Source of the DNA: an uncultured Lachnospiraceae bacterium | GTDB lineage: Bacteria > Bacillota > Clostridia > Lachnospirales > Lachnospiraceae | Length of the DNA: 53,879 nucleotides | NCBI GenBank assembly: GCA_902778165.1 | Contig: CACYWQ010000013.1 | Coordinates: forward strand, 1-53,879 | Reading direction: 5' to 3' | Part shown: piece after piece, positions 9,727-18,115 of the stretch | How the letters are laid out: every line of letters starts with the position of its first letter | Numbering within the stretch: position 1 is the stretch's first letter | Program-made: the position numbers and the translations under genes | Notes under the pieces: model-generated | What the model was told of the DNA's origin: nothing | Seen by the model: only the letters and a program-made list of their open reading frames with translations | The model's database searches: none

Positions 9727-10950
9727 CTAACGGCTTGCCGCTGCTCTGCCTGCTATATATCCGCTGGTCCATGCCCATTGAAGGTTGTATCCGCCGCATG
9801 CACCGTCAACATCCAACATCTCGCCGCATATATATAATCCGGGAGTCTTAACAGAGGCGCAATTATCATCAATCTCCCTAAGGGGAACTCCTCCGCTGCA
9901 GACCTGAGCGTGGGTATAATCTCTTGTACCCTTGATCTTAACGGTAAAACATCTTATTAATCCCACAAGAGTAATGACCTTATCTTCTGTTTCGTCGCAT
10001 ATCTTATCTTCCGGATCAAGCTCAGCATATTTAAGCAATAACTCAATCAATTTCATATTGATGGTTCCGAGTAAGAACTGGGATACACTCATTCCTTGAT
10101 ATTGCAACATTCTGCCCTGCATAAGTGAAATATAATCATCTTCATTCATTCCGGGCATGAAGTCTATCTTAAGTTCGTAATTACCCTCAGGATCAACACC
10201 AACATAATGGCTTAATTGTAATACGGGGATTCCGCTTAATCCGTAATCAGCGATCTGTAACTCTCCGTATTCGCTTCCTACATACGAACCGTCTTTGGTA
10301 AGTGTTATAAGCGCTTCGCACCTTACGCCCGAAGCAATTTTAACAATGTCATCTGATGTCTTTAATCCTGTTAATGCAGGCTTAACCGGGATGATTGTAT
10401 GACCGAGACTGTATGCAAGAGAATATCCGTCATATTCTCCCGAAATTCTGTCTTTCTTATCAAGACCTGCATAACTTCCGCATGCAAGAATCACTCTGTC
10501 GAATTCTTTGGAATTATCCTTGGTCGTTACCAAGAATTTATCAGCTCTGATCTTCTCGATCTTCGTTACAACAGTATCTGTGTGAAGCTTGATGTCATAA
10601 CTTAACATATTGTCCTTAAGGACATCTCTTACAACAGCTGCCTGCTCACAGAATGGATAGAAATATCCGCCGATATCTTTGATGATCAGTCCTAAGCTTC
10701 TGAAAGTTCTTATTGTGTCATCTTCATCAAACTTGGCAAAAAAATTATCTATAAGCTCATTGTCATAGGAATGATAATAATCGGTACGTAACTCCTTATT
10801 ACCCAAGTTGCATCGGCCGTTACCGGTTCTTAGAAGCTTCCTTCCGGGAACTTCTTCTTTCTCATAAACGGTTACATATGCACCCATAGAAGCGGCACTT
10901 ATTGCAGCCATCATTCCGGATGCACCGCCGCCTATTACCAATACTTCCAT
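9727..10950 (-). CDS. NAD(P)/FAD-dependent oxidoreductase, HI0933/BaiN/YhiN family
   Basis: Begins with a Rossmann FAD motif (EVLVIGGGASGMMAAISAASMG), then GRKLLRTGNGRCNLGN, typical of the HI0933-like family, and RVILACGSYAG. The C-terminal FAD-binding end reads LYICGEMLDVDGACGGYNLQWAWTSGYIAG. Members are annotated as aminoacetone-oxidase-family or BaiN-like enzymes; the physiological substrate is usually unproven. The longest frame starts at 10992, but the ATG at 10950 is preceded by AGGTAGGTG, places the FAD motif at the very N-terminus as in homologues, and leaves 7 nt after the previous stop. This gives 407 residues. Confidence 0.9.
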   Translation of the reverse strand: MEVLVIGGGASGMMAAISAASMGAYVTVYEKEEVPGRKLLRTGNGRCNLGNKELRTDYYHSYDNELIDNFFAKFDEDDTIRTFRSLGLIIKDIGGYFYPFCEQAAVVRDVLKDNMLSYDIKLHTDTVVTKIEKIRADKFLVTTKDNSKEFDRVILACGSYAGLDKKDRISGEYDGYSLAYSLGHTIIPVKPALTGLKTSDDIVKIASGVRCEALITLTKDGSYVGSEYGELQIADYGLSGIPVLQLSHYVGVDPEGNYELKIDFMPGMNEDDYISLMQGRMLQYQGMSVSQFLLGTINMKLIELLLKYAELDPEDKICDETEDKVITLVGLIRCFTVKIKGTRDYTHAQVCSGGVPLREIDDNCASVKTPGLYICGEMLDVDGACGGYNLQWAWTSGYIAGRAAASR

Positions 10951-10957
10951 CAGACAC

Positions 10958-12559
10958 CTACCTGTTAACGAAGAAATTACCCACAAATACAAGGGGATAA
11001 TATATCAGTGTTCCTTTAAGAGAATTAATGTCTCTGGTTCCGACCCCTTTAAGCACAACTAATGTGACCGAATATGCGGCATAAGAGATCAGGATCGCTA
11101 TTATCATAAACAGAAGATTCATCACAATGAAATTGTCCATTATGGCAAGCATACCCACAAATATTCCGGCAGAGACCACTATCTTGCCCATTCTTATACC
11201 TATATCGATAATATCGAATCCTATCATACGATAGAAAACAATTAACATTATCAAAGTCTCAACCATATATCCGATAACGTAAGCGATTACTAGCCCTGAG
11301 GGATTATTACCATCACCTACCATTGCACTTGCACAAAGAAGTGTTACTATCATTCCGCTAACGCTTCCCACTAAGGAATACCTGCTTATTCTTATGGAAT
11401 TAAATACGTTCTTGCACATATAGCTTATTCCGGCCAAAAGAAGTACAATTCCGCCCTTTCTAAGCAATTCAACACCCAGACTTGTTCTTCCTGCAAATAA
11501 GATATTGACAATGGCGCCGGAAGAAATGATTATCATTAAAGTAATCGGCAATAAGAGTATTACCGTATTCTTAAGCAGATATGTTGCCCTCTGTCTCACA
11601 TTCTTATGCTCTTCGTGTGCTACATCGACTCTTATCTTCTTGCATTCTCTGTCAACAAACTCAACGAAGAATGCAATGATCAATCCTAAGATCACAAGAT
11701 ATTTGCCTGCAAACACACCTACACCGGTAAATGTCTCTTTGATATCCGCACCGTTAGCAGATGCGGTTCTAACGTAGATATACAATAGTCCCGCAATCGT
11801 TAATACGGGCATGATATGTTCCGCAAGATACATTAGACATCCCTTAAGGAATGAAAGAGTTATATTTCTTCCGTTATCAACTCCCTTAACAGAATTGTAT
11901 TCGTTCCTGTCAACTGTTCCTGCGATTCTGTCACCCACAATAAGAATGAGAATGCATAATATACCGCCGATGCACTGAGCCATAACAGCACCGATTGCAC
12001 CGCCTATATTAGCATAAAGCGGGTTCTTTAATAAGCCTGATATATTCATGCCGTACTTATACATGCGAATTACAAGGATCGGACATAGAATAAGAGAAAT
12101 GATTGTTTTGGCAACCTCGGCAACGATGCATATTAAAGTATTGCCACGTCCCTGATAATAGCCCTGAAGACAACCATCCAACATATGTATGGCGAAATAT
12201 ATACCTATTACGGCAAATACACTCTCGGGAAGTATATATCCCACTGCTTTAAGATATATCTGGCCTGAGAAAGTCCATATCACAAATCCGAATGCCAGAC
12301 CGATTATCAAACTGTATAATACGCCGTATCTGAATATGAGTTTGGAATTATAATGGAGTCCCTTGGCTCTTCTGACGGCAACCATCTTGGCTATAGATTG
12401 CTTGAGCCCTCCGCAGAATATTACGGTCAATACTTCCGCAAATATAAATCCCAGATAATAGAATCCCATTCCGACATCACCCGCAAGATATGCAAGGATC
12501 ATCCAGAATGCTATATTTAACAGTCTTGTCAACAAACGAACAAGGTCTTTGATATTCAT
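10958..12559 (-). CDS. Polytopic membrane protein, MOP/polysaccharide flippase-like
   Basis: 533 residues with about twelve to fourteen hydrophobic segments (for example FWMILAYLAGDVGMGFYYLG near the N-terminus and IILLAGIS-type segments later) separated by short basic loops. The N-terminus resembles Wzx/SpoVB/MATE-like members of the MOP exporter superfamily, with a GLKQSIAKMVA-like amphipathic loop after the second segment. Such proteins flip lipid-linked sugars or peptidoglycan precursors, or export small molecules. Nothing visible decides between these. GGAG lies 10 nt before the ATG. It sits between ybeY and the HI0933-type flavoprotein in a housekeeping operon. The family is moderately secure; the substrate is unknown. 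Confidence 0.7.
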   Translation of the reverse strand: MNIKDLVRLLTRLLNIAFWMILAYLAGDVGMGFYYLGFIFAEVLTVIFCGGLKQSIAKMVAVRRAKGLHYNSKLIFRYGVLYSLIIGLAFGFVIWTFSGQIYLKAVGYILPESVFAVIGIYFAIHMLDGCLQGYYQGRGNTLICIVAEVAKTIISLILCPILVIRMYKYGMNISGLLKNPLYANIGGAIGAVMAQCIGGILCILILIVGDRIAGTVDRNEYNSVKGVDNGRNITLSFLKGCLMYLAEHIMPVLTIAGLLYIYVRTASANGADIKETFTGVGVFAGKYLVILGLIIAFFVEFVDRECKKIRVDVAHEEHKNVRQRATYLLKNTVILLLPITLMIIISSGAIVNILFAGRTSLGVELLRKGGIVLLLAGISYMCKNVFNSIRISRYSLVGSVSGMIVTLLCASAMVGDGNNPSGLVIAYVIGYMVETLIMLIVFYRMIGFDIIDIGIRMGKIVVSAGIFVGMLAIMDNFIVMNLLFMIIAILISYAAYSVTLVVLKGVGTRDINSLKGTLIYYPLVFVGNFFVNR

Positions 12560-12587
12560 AATTAAACTACTCCGATAATATATAAAC

Positions 12588-13085
12588 TCAATCTCTGGTT
12601 ATATTAAGAGATTTAAGTATATCTTCCTGTCTGCGTTCCATATCCGCGGCTTCATCCTCGGTCATATGATCGAATCCCGACAGATGCAGCATGCTGTGAG
12701 CAATCAAGAATGCATATTCTCTTAATCTGCTGTGGCCATACTCTTCGGCCTGGGATATAACCCTGTCAAGAGATATGATGATATCTCCCAACATAATAAG
12801 TCCCGTCTCGGGATCTGTATAATCCGCTTCACTGCCTGATAATGTAAATTCACCGGGATTAACAAATTCAAGTCCCGGGAATGACAATACATCGGTCGGA
12901 CTGTCTATTCCGCGATTATCACGATTGTATTTCCTGATGGATTCGTTGTCGGTAAGAAGCAGATTGACTTCCACATCAAAAGGACACTCAAGCTGTTTAA
13001 GTGCCTCGTTAATAACATCTTTCGCTATATCTTCGTAATCAAAATCCATTATGACGTCTGTGTCATTATCAAGGAATAATCTCAT
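12588..13085 (-). CDS. ybeY: Endoribonuclease YbeY (16S rRNA maturation)
   Basis: A 165-residue metal-dependent RNase needed for 16S rRNA 3'-end maturation and ribosome quality control. The zinc-binding H-x3-H-x5-H motif is visible as H130, H134 and H140 in HSMLHLSGFDH. LLLTDNESIRKYNRDNRGIDSPTDVLSFP and MLGDIIIS are the other conserved blocks. The Shine-Dalgarno at ATG 13085 is weak, but the N-terminus MRLFLDNDTD matches the family. It follows phoH by 7 nt; phoH-ybeY is a widely conserved pair. Confidence 0.96.
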   Translation of the reverse strand: MRLFLDNDTDVIMDFDYEDIAKDVINEALKQLECPFDVEVNLLLTDNESIRKYNRDNRGIDSPTDVLSFPGLEFVNPGEFTLSGSEADYTDPETGLIMLGDIIISLDRVISQAEEYGHSRLREYAFLIAHSMLHLSGFDHMTEDEAADMERRQEDILKSLNITRD

Positions 13086-13092
13086 GTCTTAT

Positions 13093-14049
13093 CTATTTCT
13101 TCTTCTTGTTCTCGTACTTGTCATATGCCTGTACAATACGCTGTACAAGCGGGTGTCTTACCACATCTCTGCTGTCTAATTCAATAAATCCGATTCCTTC
13201 AACACCCTTTAACACTCTGAGTGCCACATCAAGTCCTGATGTTGTACCAGAGGGAAGGTCTTTCTGCGTTCTGTCACCGGTTATAACAACCTTGGAACCG
13301 AAACCTATTCTTGTTAAGAACATCTTCATCTGTGCGGGAGTCGTATTCTGAGCTTCGTCAAGAATAATATATGCATTATCAAGTGTTCGTCCTCGCATAT
13401 AAGCAAGCGGGGCCACTTCTATAAGACCTTTCTCCATGTTTTTAAGGAAAGAGTCGGCGCCCATGATCTGATACAGAGCATCATACAGAGGACGTAAATA
13501 CGGATCCACCTTACTCTGAAGATCGCCGGGAAGAAATCCCAACTTCTCTCCCGCTTCTATTGCAGGTCTTGTAAGGATAAGACGTTCAACTTCACCGTTT
13601 TTGAATGCTGTGATAGCCATTGCCATTGCAAGATATGTCTTACCGGTTCCCGCAGGACCCATTGAGAAGACAACCATATTATCCTTGATGGAATCAATGT
13701 ATTTCTTCTGTCCTATTGTCTTGGGCTTCACCGGCCTTCCGGATATGGTATGACATATAACTTCTTTATCAATTGTAAGTAATTCTTCTTCTGTATTCTC
13801 CATGCTCATTGCTATTGCATAATCAACCTGTTGTTCGGCGATAGTATTCCCTCTTTTGGCAAGCTCATGTAAAGTCTGAATTACCGAACTTGCTCGGGAT
13901 ATACCGCTATCAGGTCCGTTAATAATGACCTTATCATCGCGCAGTATTATATCCACGCCCAAAGATCTCTCGATTTTCTTAAGATTACAGTCAAACTGCC
14001 CGAAAACATTGGCAGCCTGATCCGCTTCAATACTTAAGTATTCTGCCAT
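13093..14049 (-). CDS. phoH: PhoH-family ATPase (PhoH-like protein)
   Basis: An ATPase of the PhoH family, thought to act in RNA metabolism together with YbeY. Features are an N-terminal KH-like/R3H-proximal region (NLKKIERSLGVDIILRDD), Walker A GPAGTGKTYLAMAMA, LTRPAIEAGEKLGFLPGDL, Walker B YIILDEAQNTTPAQMK and the sensor-like VVITGDRTQKDLP. The C-terminus is basic (YENKKKK). The longest frame begins at a TTG (14067). The ATG at 14049 with GGGAG about 13 nt upstream gives MAEYLSIEAD and 318 residues, and is preferred. It is the first gene of a long operon running to miaA; a promoter is seen at 14121-14149. Confidence 0.94.
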   Translation of the reverse strand: MAEYLSIEADQAANVFGQFDCNLKKIERSLGVDIILRDDKVIINGPDSGISRASSVIQTLHELAKRGNTIAEQQVDYAIAMSMENTEEELLTIDKEVICHTISGRPVKPKTIGQKKYIDSIKDNMVVFSMGPAGTGKTYLAMAMAITAFKNGEVERLILTRPAIEAGEKLGFLPGDLQSKVDPYLRPLYDALYQIMGADSFLKNMEKGLIEVAPLAYMRGRTLDNAYIILDEAQNTTPAQMKMFLTRIGFGSKVVITGDRTQKDLPSGTTSGLDVALRVLKGVEGIGFIELDSRDVVRHPLVQRIVQAYDKYENKKKK

Positions 14050-14120
14050 ATTGCAAAAAACTCCCAATCTAAACTATTTTACCATTCAGACCCCTTAAAT
14101 ACAATATCCCGAATGCGTCA

Positions 14121-14149
14121 TTTATATTGTATTTATCAATAATAATCAA
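14121..14149 (-). promoter_or_regulatory. Promoter for the phoH-ybeY-...-miaA operon
   Basis: On the minus strand TTGATT (14144-14149) and TATAAA (14121-14126) are separated by exactly 17 nt, a good sigma-A type arrangement about 70 nt before the phoH ATG. The -35 region overlaps the 3' edge of the upstream nfnB terminator hairpin. An inverted repeat ACAATAT (14101-14107) / ATATTGT (14124-14130) spans the -10 and start region and could be an operator. Predicted by eye only. Confidence 0.5.
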
Positions 14150-14181
14150 AGAGACGCTCGTAATAACTCGGGCGCCTCTTT
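14148..14181 (-). terminator. Intrinsic terminator after nfnB
   Basis: On the minus strand the arms AAAGAGGCGCCCG and CGAGCGTCTCTTT pair over 13 positions with one mismatch and one G-U, around the loop AGTTATTA. A TTTGATTATTATT stretch follows. It separates nfnAB from phoH. Confidence 0.7.
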
Positions 14182-14220
14182 AAATACTGTCTTAGATTAT
14201 TATTCTCAATTAATATTGAA

Positions 14221-15612
14221 TTATCTGTTGCTTAAATATTCGTCAATGCCCTGTGCCGCAGTCTTACCTGCACCCATAGCAAGTATAACTGTTGCAGCAC
14301 CTGTAACTGCATCACCGCCGGCATATACCGCATCCTTGGAAGTCGCACCTGTCTCCTCCGTTGCGATGATACATCCTCTCTTATTGACATCAAGTCCGTC
14401 AGTTGTTGATGAAATAAGGGGATTAGGACTGGTACCGAGTGACATTATCACGGTATCAACATCTATTACGAATTCGCTGCCTGCCACTTCAACGGGACGT
14501 CTTCTTCCCGATTCATCAGGTTCGCCAAGTTCCATACGAATACACTTGATTCCGTTAACCCAACCGTTATCATCTGTAAGGATCTCTGTAGGGTTGGTAA
14601 GAAGATTAAATATTACGCCTTCTTCCTTGGCATGATGAACTTCTTCAACTCTGGCAGGAAGTTCTTCCTCAGATCTTCTGTATATGATATGAACTTCGCT
14701 TCCCAGTCTTAAGGCTGTTCTTGCTGCATCCATGGCAACGTTACCGCCGCCTACAACGGCTACCTTCTTGCCTATCTTAATAGGTGTAGGGCTTGCAGGA
14801 TCAAAAGCCTTCATAAGATTGCTTCTTGTAAGATACTCGTTAGCTGAGAATACGCCGCTTGCTGTCTCACCGGGAATGCCCATGAATTTGGGAAGTCCTG
14901 CGCCTGAGCCTACAAATACGGCATCAAATCCTTCGTTCTCAATCAGTTCATCTATTGTTACCGACTTACCGATGATAACATTGGTCTCAATCTTAACACC
15001 CAATGCCTTAACATTCTCTATCTCACGCTTAACTACCTTCTCCTTGGGAAGACGGAATTCGGGAATACCGTAAACAAGCACTCCGCCGGCTTCATGTAAA
15101 GCCTCGAATATGGTAACGTCATAACCCATTCTTGCAAGGTCACCTGCACATGTAAGACCAGCAGGACCTGAACCTATAACGGCTACCTTCTTACCCTTAC
15201 TTGCTGCATCAGTAGAAGGCTTAATTCCGTTGTTTGAAGCCCAATCCGCTACAAATCTCTCAAGCTTACCGATGGATATCGGATCGCCCTTAATACCTCT
15301 TATACATTTACCCTCACATTGAGTCTCCTGAGGGCATACTCTTCCGCATACAGCCGGAAGCGCGCTTGACTGTGATATTATCTCATATGCCTTCTTAAAA
15401 TCACCGTTCTTGACCTGTTCAATAAATCCGGGAATATTGATAGATACAGGGCAACCTTTGACACACTGTGCATTCTTACAGTTAATGCATCGTGTTGCTT
15501 CGCACATTGCCTCTTCTTCGTTATATCCAAGGCATACTTCGTTAAAGTTCTTGGCTCTTACATCAGGCTCCTGCTCACGAACAGGAACTCTCTTCAGTAC
15601 ATCTGTCTCCAC
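14221..15612 (-). CDS. nfnB: NADPH-binding subunit of electron-bifurcating transhydrogenase (NfnB; GltD/GltA-like)
   Basis: A 463-residue homologue of the glutamate synthase small subunit. N-terminal cysteines for two [4Fe-4S] clusters are visible in CINCKNAQCVKGCP and CGRVCPQETQCEGKC. Two dinucleotide-binding sites follow: VIGSGPAGLTCAGDLARMG for FAD, and VVGGGNVAMDAARTALRLG with downstream RRSEEELPAR for NADPH. The FAD-closing motif VYAGGDAVTGAATVILAMGAG is near the end. The protein is often annotated gltA. Because the adjacent upstream gene encodes an NfnA-type [2Fe-2S] flavoprotein and no large glutamate synthase subunit is present, NfnB is the better reading: reduced ferredoxin plus NADH reduce two NADP+. 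The start is GTG at 15612, with GGAGGT 7 nt upstream. Confidence 0.88.
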   Translation of the reverse strand: METDVLKRVPVREQEPDVRAKNFNEVCLGYNEEEAMCEATRCINCKNAQCVKGCPVSINIPGFIEQVKNGDFKKAYEIISQSSALPAVCGRVCPQETQCEGKCIRGIKGDPISIGKLERFVADWASNNGIKPSTDAASKGKKVAVIGSGPAGLTCAGDLARMGYDVTIFEALHEAGGVLVYGIPEFRLPKEKVVKREIENVKALGVKIETNVIIGKSVTIDELIENEGFDAVFVGSGAGLPKFMGIPGETASGVFSANEYLTRSNLMKAFDPASPTPIKIGKKVAVVGGGNVAMDAARTALRLGSEVHIIYRRSEEELPARVEEVHHAKEEGVIFNLLTNPTEILTDDNGWVNGIKCIRMELGEPDESGRRRPVEVAGSEFVIDVDTVIMSLGTSPNPLISSTTDGLDVNKRGCIIATEETGATSKDAVYAGGDAVTGAATVILAMGAGKTAAQGIDEYLSNR

Positions 15613-15629
15613 TATATTTACCTCCTGTT

Positions 15630-16511
15630 CTAGTTACCGCAGTTACCGCAACCACCGTGGTGTGTATCACCTTCGGTAAGTTCAAGCATCTTACGTCCTT
15701 CTTCGTCTTTATACATCTGTGAACGCTTCATTGCACCGTCAAAATCCACAAGATGTCCGTCAAATTCAGGACCGTCCACACAAGCAAACTTAACTTCATC
15801 ACCTACGATAATTCTGCATGCGCCGCACATTCCGGTACCGTCTACCATTATGGGGTTCATGCTTACGATAGTGGGAAGATTAAGTTCCTTCGTAAGCTTA
15901 CATACGAATTTCATCATTATCATGGGGCCGATTGCAACGCATACATCATATTTCTTGCCTTCGGCATAGAGATCTTCGATGACCTTGGTAACCATTCCGC
16001 TTCTGCCGTATGATCCGTCATCTGTTGTTATATAGAGATTACATGCAACTGCCTTCATCTCATCTTCAAGAATAAGTATGTCTTTGGACTTGGCACCGAC
16101 TATTACATCTGCATCCACACCCTGTTCATGTAACCATTTAACCTGTGGATATACGGGAGCTGTTCCCACACCGCCGGCTACGAACAGAATCTTCTTGTTC
16201 TTAAGAGATTCAACGGATTCTTCCGTAAGTTCCGATGCACGACCCAAAGGTCCTACAACATCATGGAAACTGTCTCCTGTCTTAAGTGCACTCATCTGTG
16301 TTGTTGAAGCACCGACTGTCTGGAAGACAATGGTAATGGTGCCGGCTGCTCTGTCGTAATCACATATTGTGAGTGCGATTCTTTCACTGTCCGGGCCTGT
16401 TCTTACAATTAAGAACTGTCCGGGCATACATTTGGCTGCTACTCTCGGAGCCTCTACTATCATCTGATAGATATTGGCCGTAAGATTCTTGGCTTCTACA
16501 ATCCTATACAT
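15630..16511 (-). CDS. nfnA: NADH-binding [2Fe-2S] subunit of electron-bifurcating transhydrogenase (NfnA)
   Basis: A ferredoxin-NADP reductase-like protein also annotated 'sulfide/dihydroorotate dehydrogenase-like FAD/NAD-binding'. It has an FAD domain (CMPGQFLIVRTGPDSERIALTI), an NAD domain (FVAGGVGTAPVYPQVKWL) and a cluster region DGTGMCGACRIIVGDEVKFACVDGPEFDG. There an Asp and three Cys can hold the [2Fe-2S] cluster, as known for NfnA. The C-terminus carries an extra HHGGCGNCG Cys/His tail. Two ATGs are possible. The one at 16526 abuts GGAGG with no spacer. The one at 16511 has a 15-nt spacer but matches family N-termini (MYRIVEAKNL), and is chosen (293 residues). nfnB follows after 17 nt. 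Confidence 0.88.
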   Translation of the reverse strand: MYRIVEAKNLTANIYQMIVEAPRVAAKCMPGQFLIVRTGPDSERIALTICDYDRAAGTITIVFQTVGASTTQMSALKTGDSFHDVVGPLGRASELTEESVESLKNKKILFVAGGVGTAPVYPQVKWLHEQGVDADVIVGAKSKDILILEDEMKAVACNLYITTDDGSYGRSGMVTKVIEDLYAEGKKYDVCVAIGPMIMMKFVCKLTKELNLPTIVSMNPIMVDGTGMCGACRIIVGDEVKFACVDGPEFDGHLVDFDGAMKRSQMYKDEEGRKMLELTEGDTHHGGCGNCGN

Positions 16512-16558
16512 ACTAATTCTAACCATCCTCCGTAGTATTTCACGTTTACATCCGTAAT

Positions 16559-16587
16559 ATGATAATAAATCTGGGTCAAAAAATCAA
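16559..16587 (-). promoter_or_regulatory. Candidate promoter for nfnAB
   Basis: On the minus strand TTGATT (16582-16587) and TATCAT (16559-16564) are 17 nt apart, about 45 nt before the nfnA start. A small hairpin CTGA-TATTT-TCAG followed by TTGATTTTTT just upstream may be a weak terminator of the preceding operon, so the two signals overlap. Confidence 0.4.
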
Positions 16588-16607
16588 CTGAAAATATCAG
16601 CAATACG

Positions 16608-18080
16608 CTAGAACGGGCTTATGGAATAAGTATCTCCCGCTCCTTTTTTGACCAAGAATACTTCCGCTGTCATACAATCCAGTGCAAATACGTTGCTTGT
16701 CATGGACTTAACTCCGGTTCCGAGCAAATAGTATTCATTATAGCAATACAGGCTTCTTCCGCCTATATAGCGCATCTCCGTATACATATAATTAAATCTT
16801 CCGGGATAATACTCAGATGCGCCGGTATTATCCTTGATATATCCGATACTTGCAAGATGCTCGTTAAGCCATGCAAGTCCCATTTCGGGAGTAAATGCAG
16901 TAGGTACGGTTACTCTGTACTCTCTGTCTACAACATCGCTTGTCATATTTCGACTGTTGATTGCAATACATTTAAGATGAGTGATTCCGTCTGATACTGC
17001 GATGGGCTCACCGTATATTCGACTGTACATATCAGGCTCTGATTCATCAAGAGTGTAATATACTCTGCAATCTTCGGGAACAATTATGCGAATAAGCTGC
17101 GGTGTATCATAATCTCCCGAATCAAGGGATACAATGGGCTCTGAAGGCGCTTCTGCCAATATATCGTATTCACCTTTGACAACCGATGAACATACTCCGT
17201 ACTCGTTTTTGAAGAAAGCCTGTATTATATGCTTGCCCTTCTTAAGATACAAAGGTTCAGTATATACGGGACTTGATTCATTGGGAGTCGTTCCGTCGTC
17301 GGTATAATATATCGTTCCGTTGGTCTCATTGGTAAGCGTAAGGATGACTGCTTCATCATAATTACCGCTTTCTGCCGACAATGTAGGGGGATAAGCAAGA
17401 TAATCAACAAATGCCTCACGAATATTGTCATTGGCATAGTGTTCTAAGAAATCCTCTATATCATCGTATTCACCGTTAGCTTCATATAAAGCAATTACCT
17501 GAGCATATGCAAGAGTAGAATCAGGCGAATAAATAATGGTATTCTTATATACTTCCACAGCCATATCAGTATTACCCATCGTTACATAGCAATCGGCAAG
17601 TTTGATCCTGTAATCGATATTATCAGGTTCTATATCAATGGCTTTCTCATAGAAGCTTACAGCCTGTTTGTAATTGCCCGCATCATAAGCGGCATCACCT
17701 TTACGTATCTGATACTTATCCGAGTTATCTCTGTATATCATAATTGACAGGAACACCAACAGTCCTGTCAAAACTAATCCGAGTGCAAATATATAGAGTA
17801 ATTTAAATCTGCCGGATACAGTCTTGGCCAGGGAATCCTCACCCATAATATCTTTGATATCATAGCTTAGAGTATCCCTGTCTTCACCTCGTGAATTGGC
17901 TGCTTCACCGGCATAAGTATCTTCTTCATCGGATAATTCGGATACAAGTCCCTGAATCGTCTCTTCTATGCTAATCTCTACTTCCGGAACAAATTCGGGC
18001 ACAATTGATAATTCTGTCCCACACATGGGGCAGAATATCATATCCTCTTCAAGTTCATGTCCGCAATTGGAACATATCAT
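16608..18080 (-). CDS. Zinc-ribbon, single-span membrane protein with TPR and chitobiase C-terminal-like domains
   Basis: 490 residues of unknown role. A zinc ribbon (C3, C6, C17, C20: CSNCGHE, CPMCG) opens the protein, followed by an acidic linker. One transmembrane segment lies at about 93-116. A TPR-like pair follows at about 124-215 (GDAAYDAGNYKQAVSFYEKA, then ADCYVTMGNTDMAVEVY). Two repeats of about 75 residues at about 235-305 and 318-392 contain IYYTDDGTTP and VYYTLDESEP, resembling the CHB_HEX_C_1 domain. A C-terminal domain of about 95 residues has several Tyr. The topology would put the ribbon in the cytoplasm and TPR plus repeats outside. GGAG is 9 nt before the ATG. It is the last gene of the rex-to-fhs block. 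Confidence 0.75.
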   Translation of the reverse strand: MICSNCGHELEEDMIFCPMCGTELSIVPEFVPEVEISIEETIQGLVSELSDEEDTYAGEAANSRGEDRDTLSYDIKDIMGEDSLAKTVSGRFKLLYIFALGLVLTGLLVFLSIMIYRDNSDKYQIRKGDAAYDAGNYKQAVSFYEKAIDIEPDNIDYRIKLADCYVTMGNTDMAVEVYKNTIIYSPDSTLAYAQVIALYEANGEYDDIEDFLEHYANDNIREAFVDYLAYPPTLSAESGNYDEAVILTLTNETNGTIYYTDDGTTPNESSPVYTEPLYLKKGKHIIQAFFKNEYGVCSSVVKGEYDILAEAPSEPIVSLDSGDYDTPQLIRIIVPEDCRVYYTLDESEPDMYSRIYGEPIAVSDGITHLKCIAINSRNMTSDVVDREYRVTVPTAFTPEMGLAWLNEHLASIGYIKDNTGASEYYPGRFNYMYTEMRYIGGRSLYCYNEYYLLGTGVKSMTSNVFALDCMTAEVFLVKKGAGDTYSISPF

Positions 18081-18115
18081 ATATTAAGTCTCCGTATCAA
18101 TCAGTGGGATCGATC

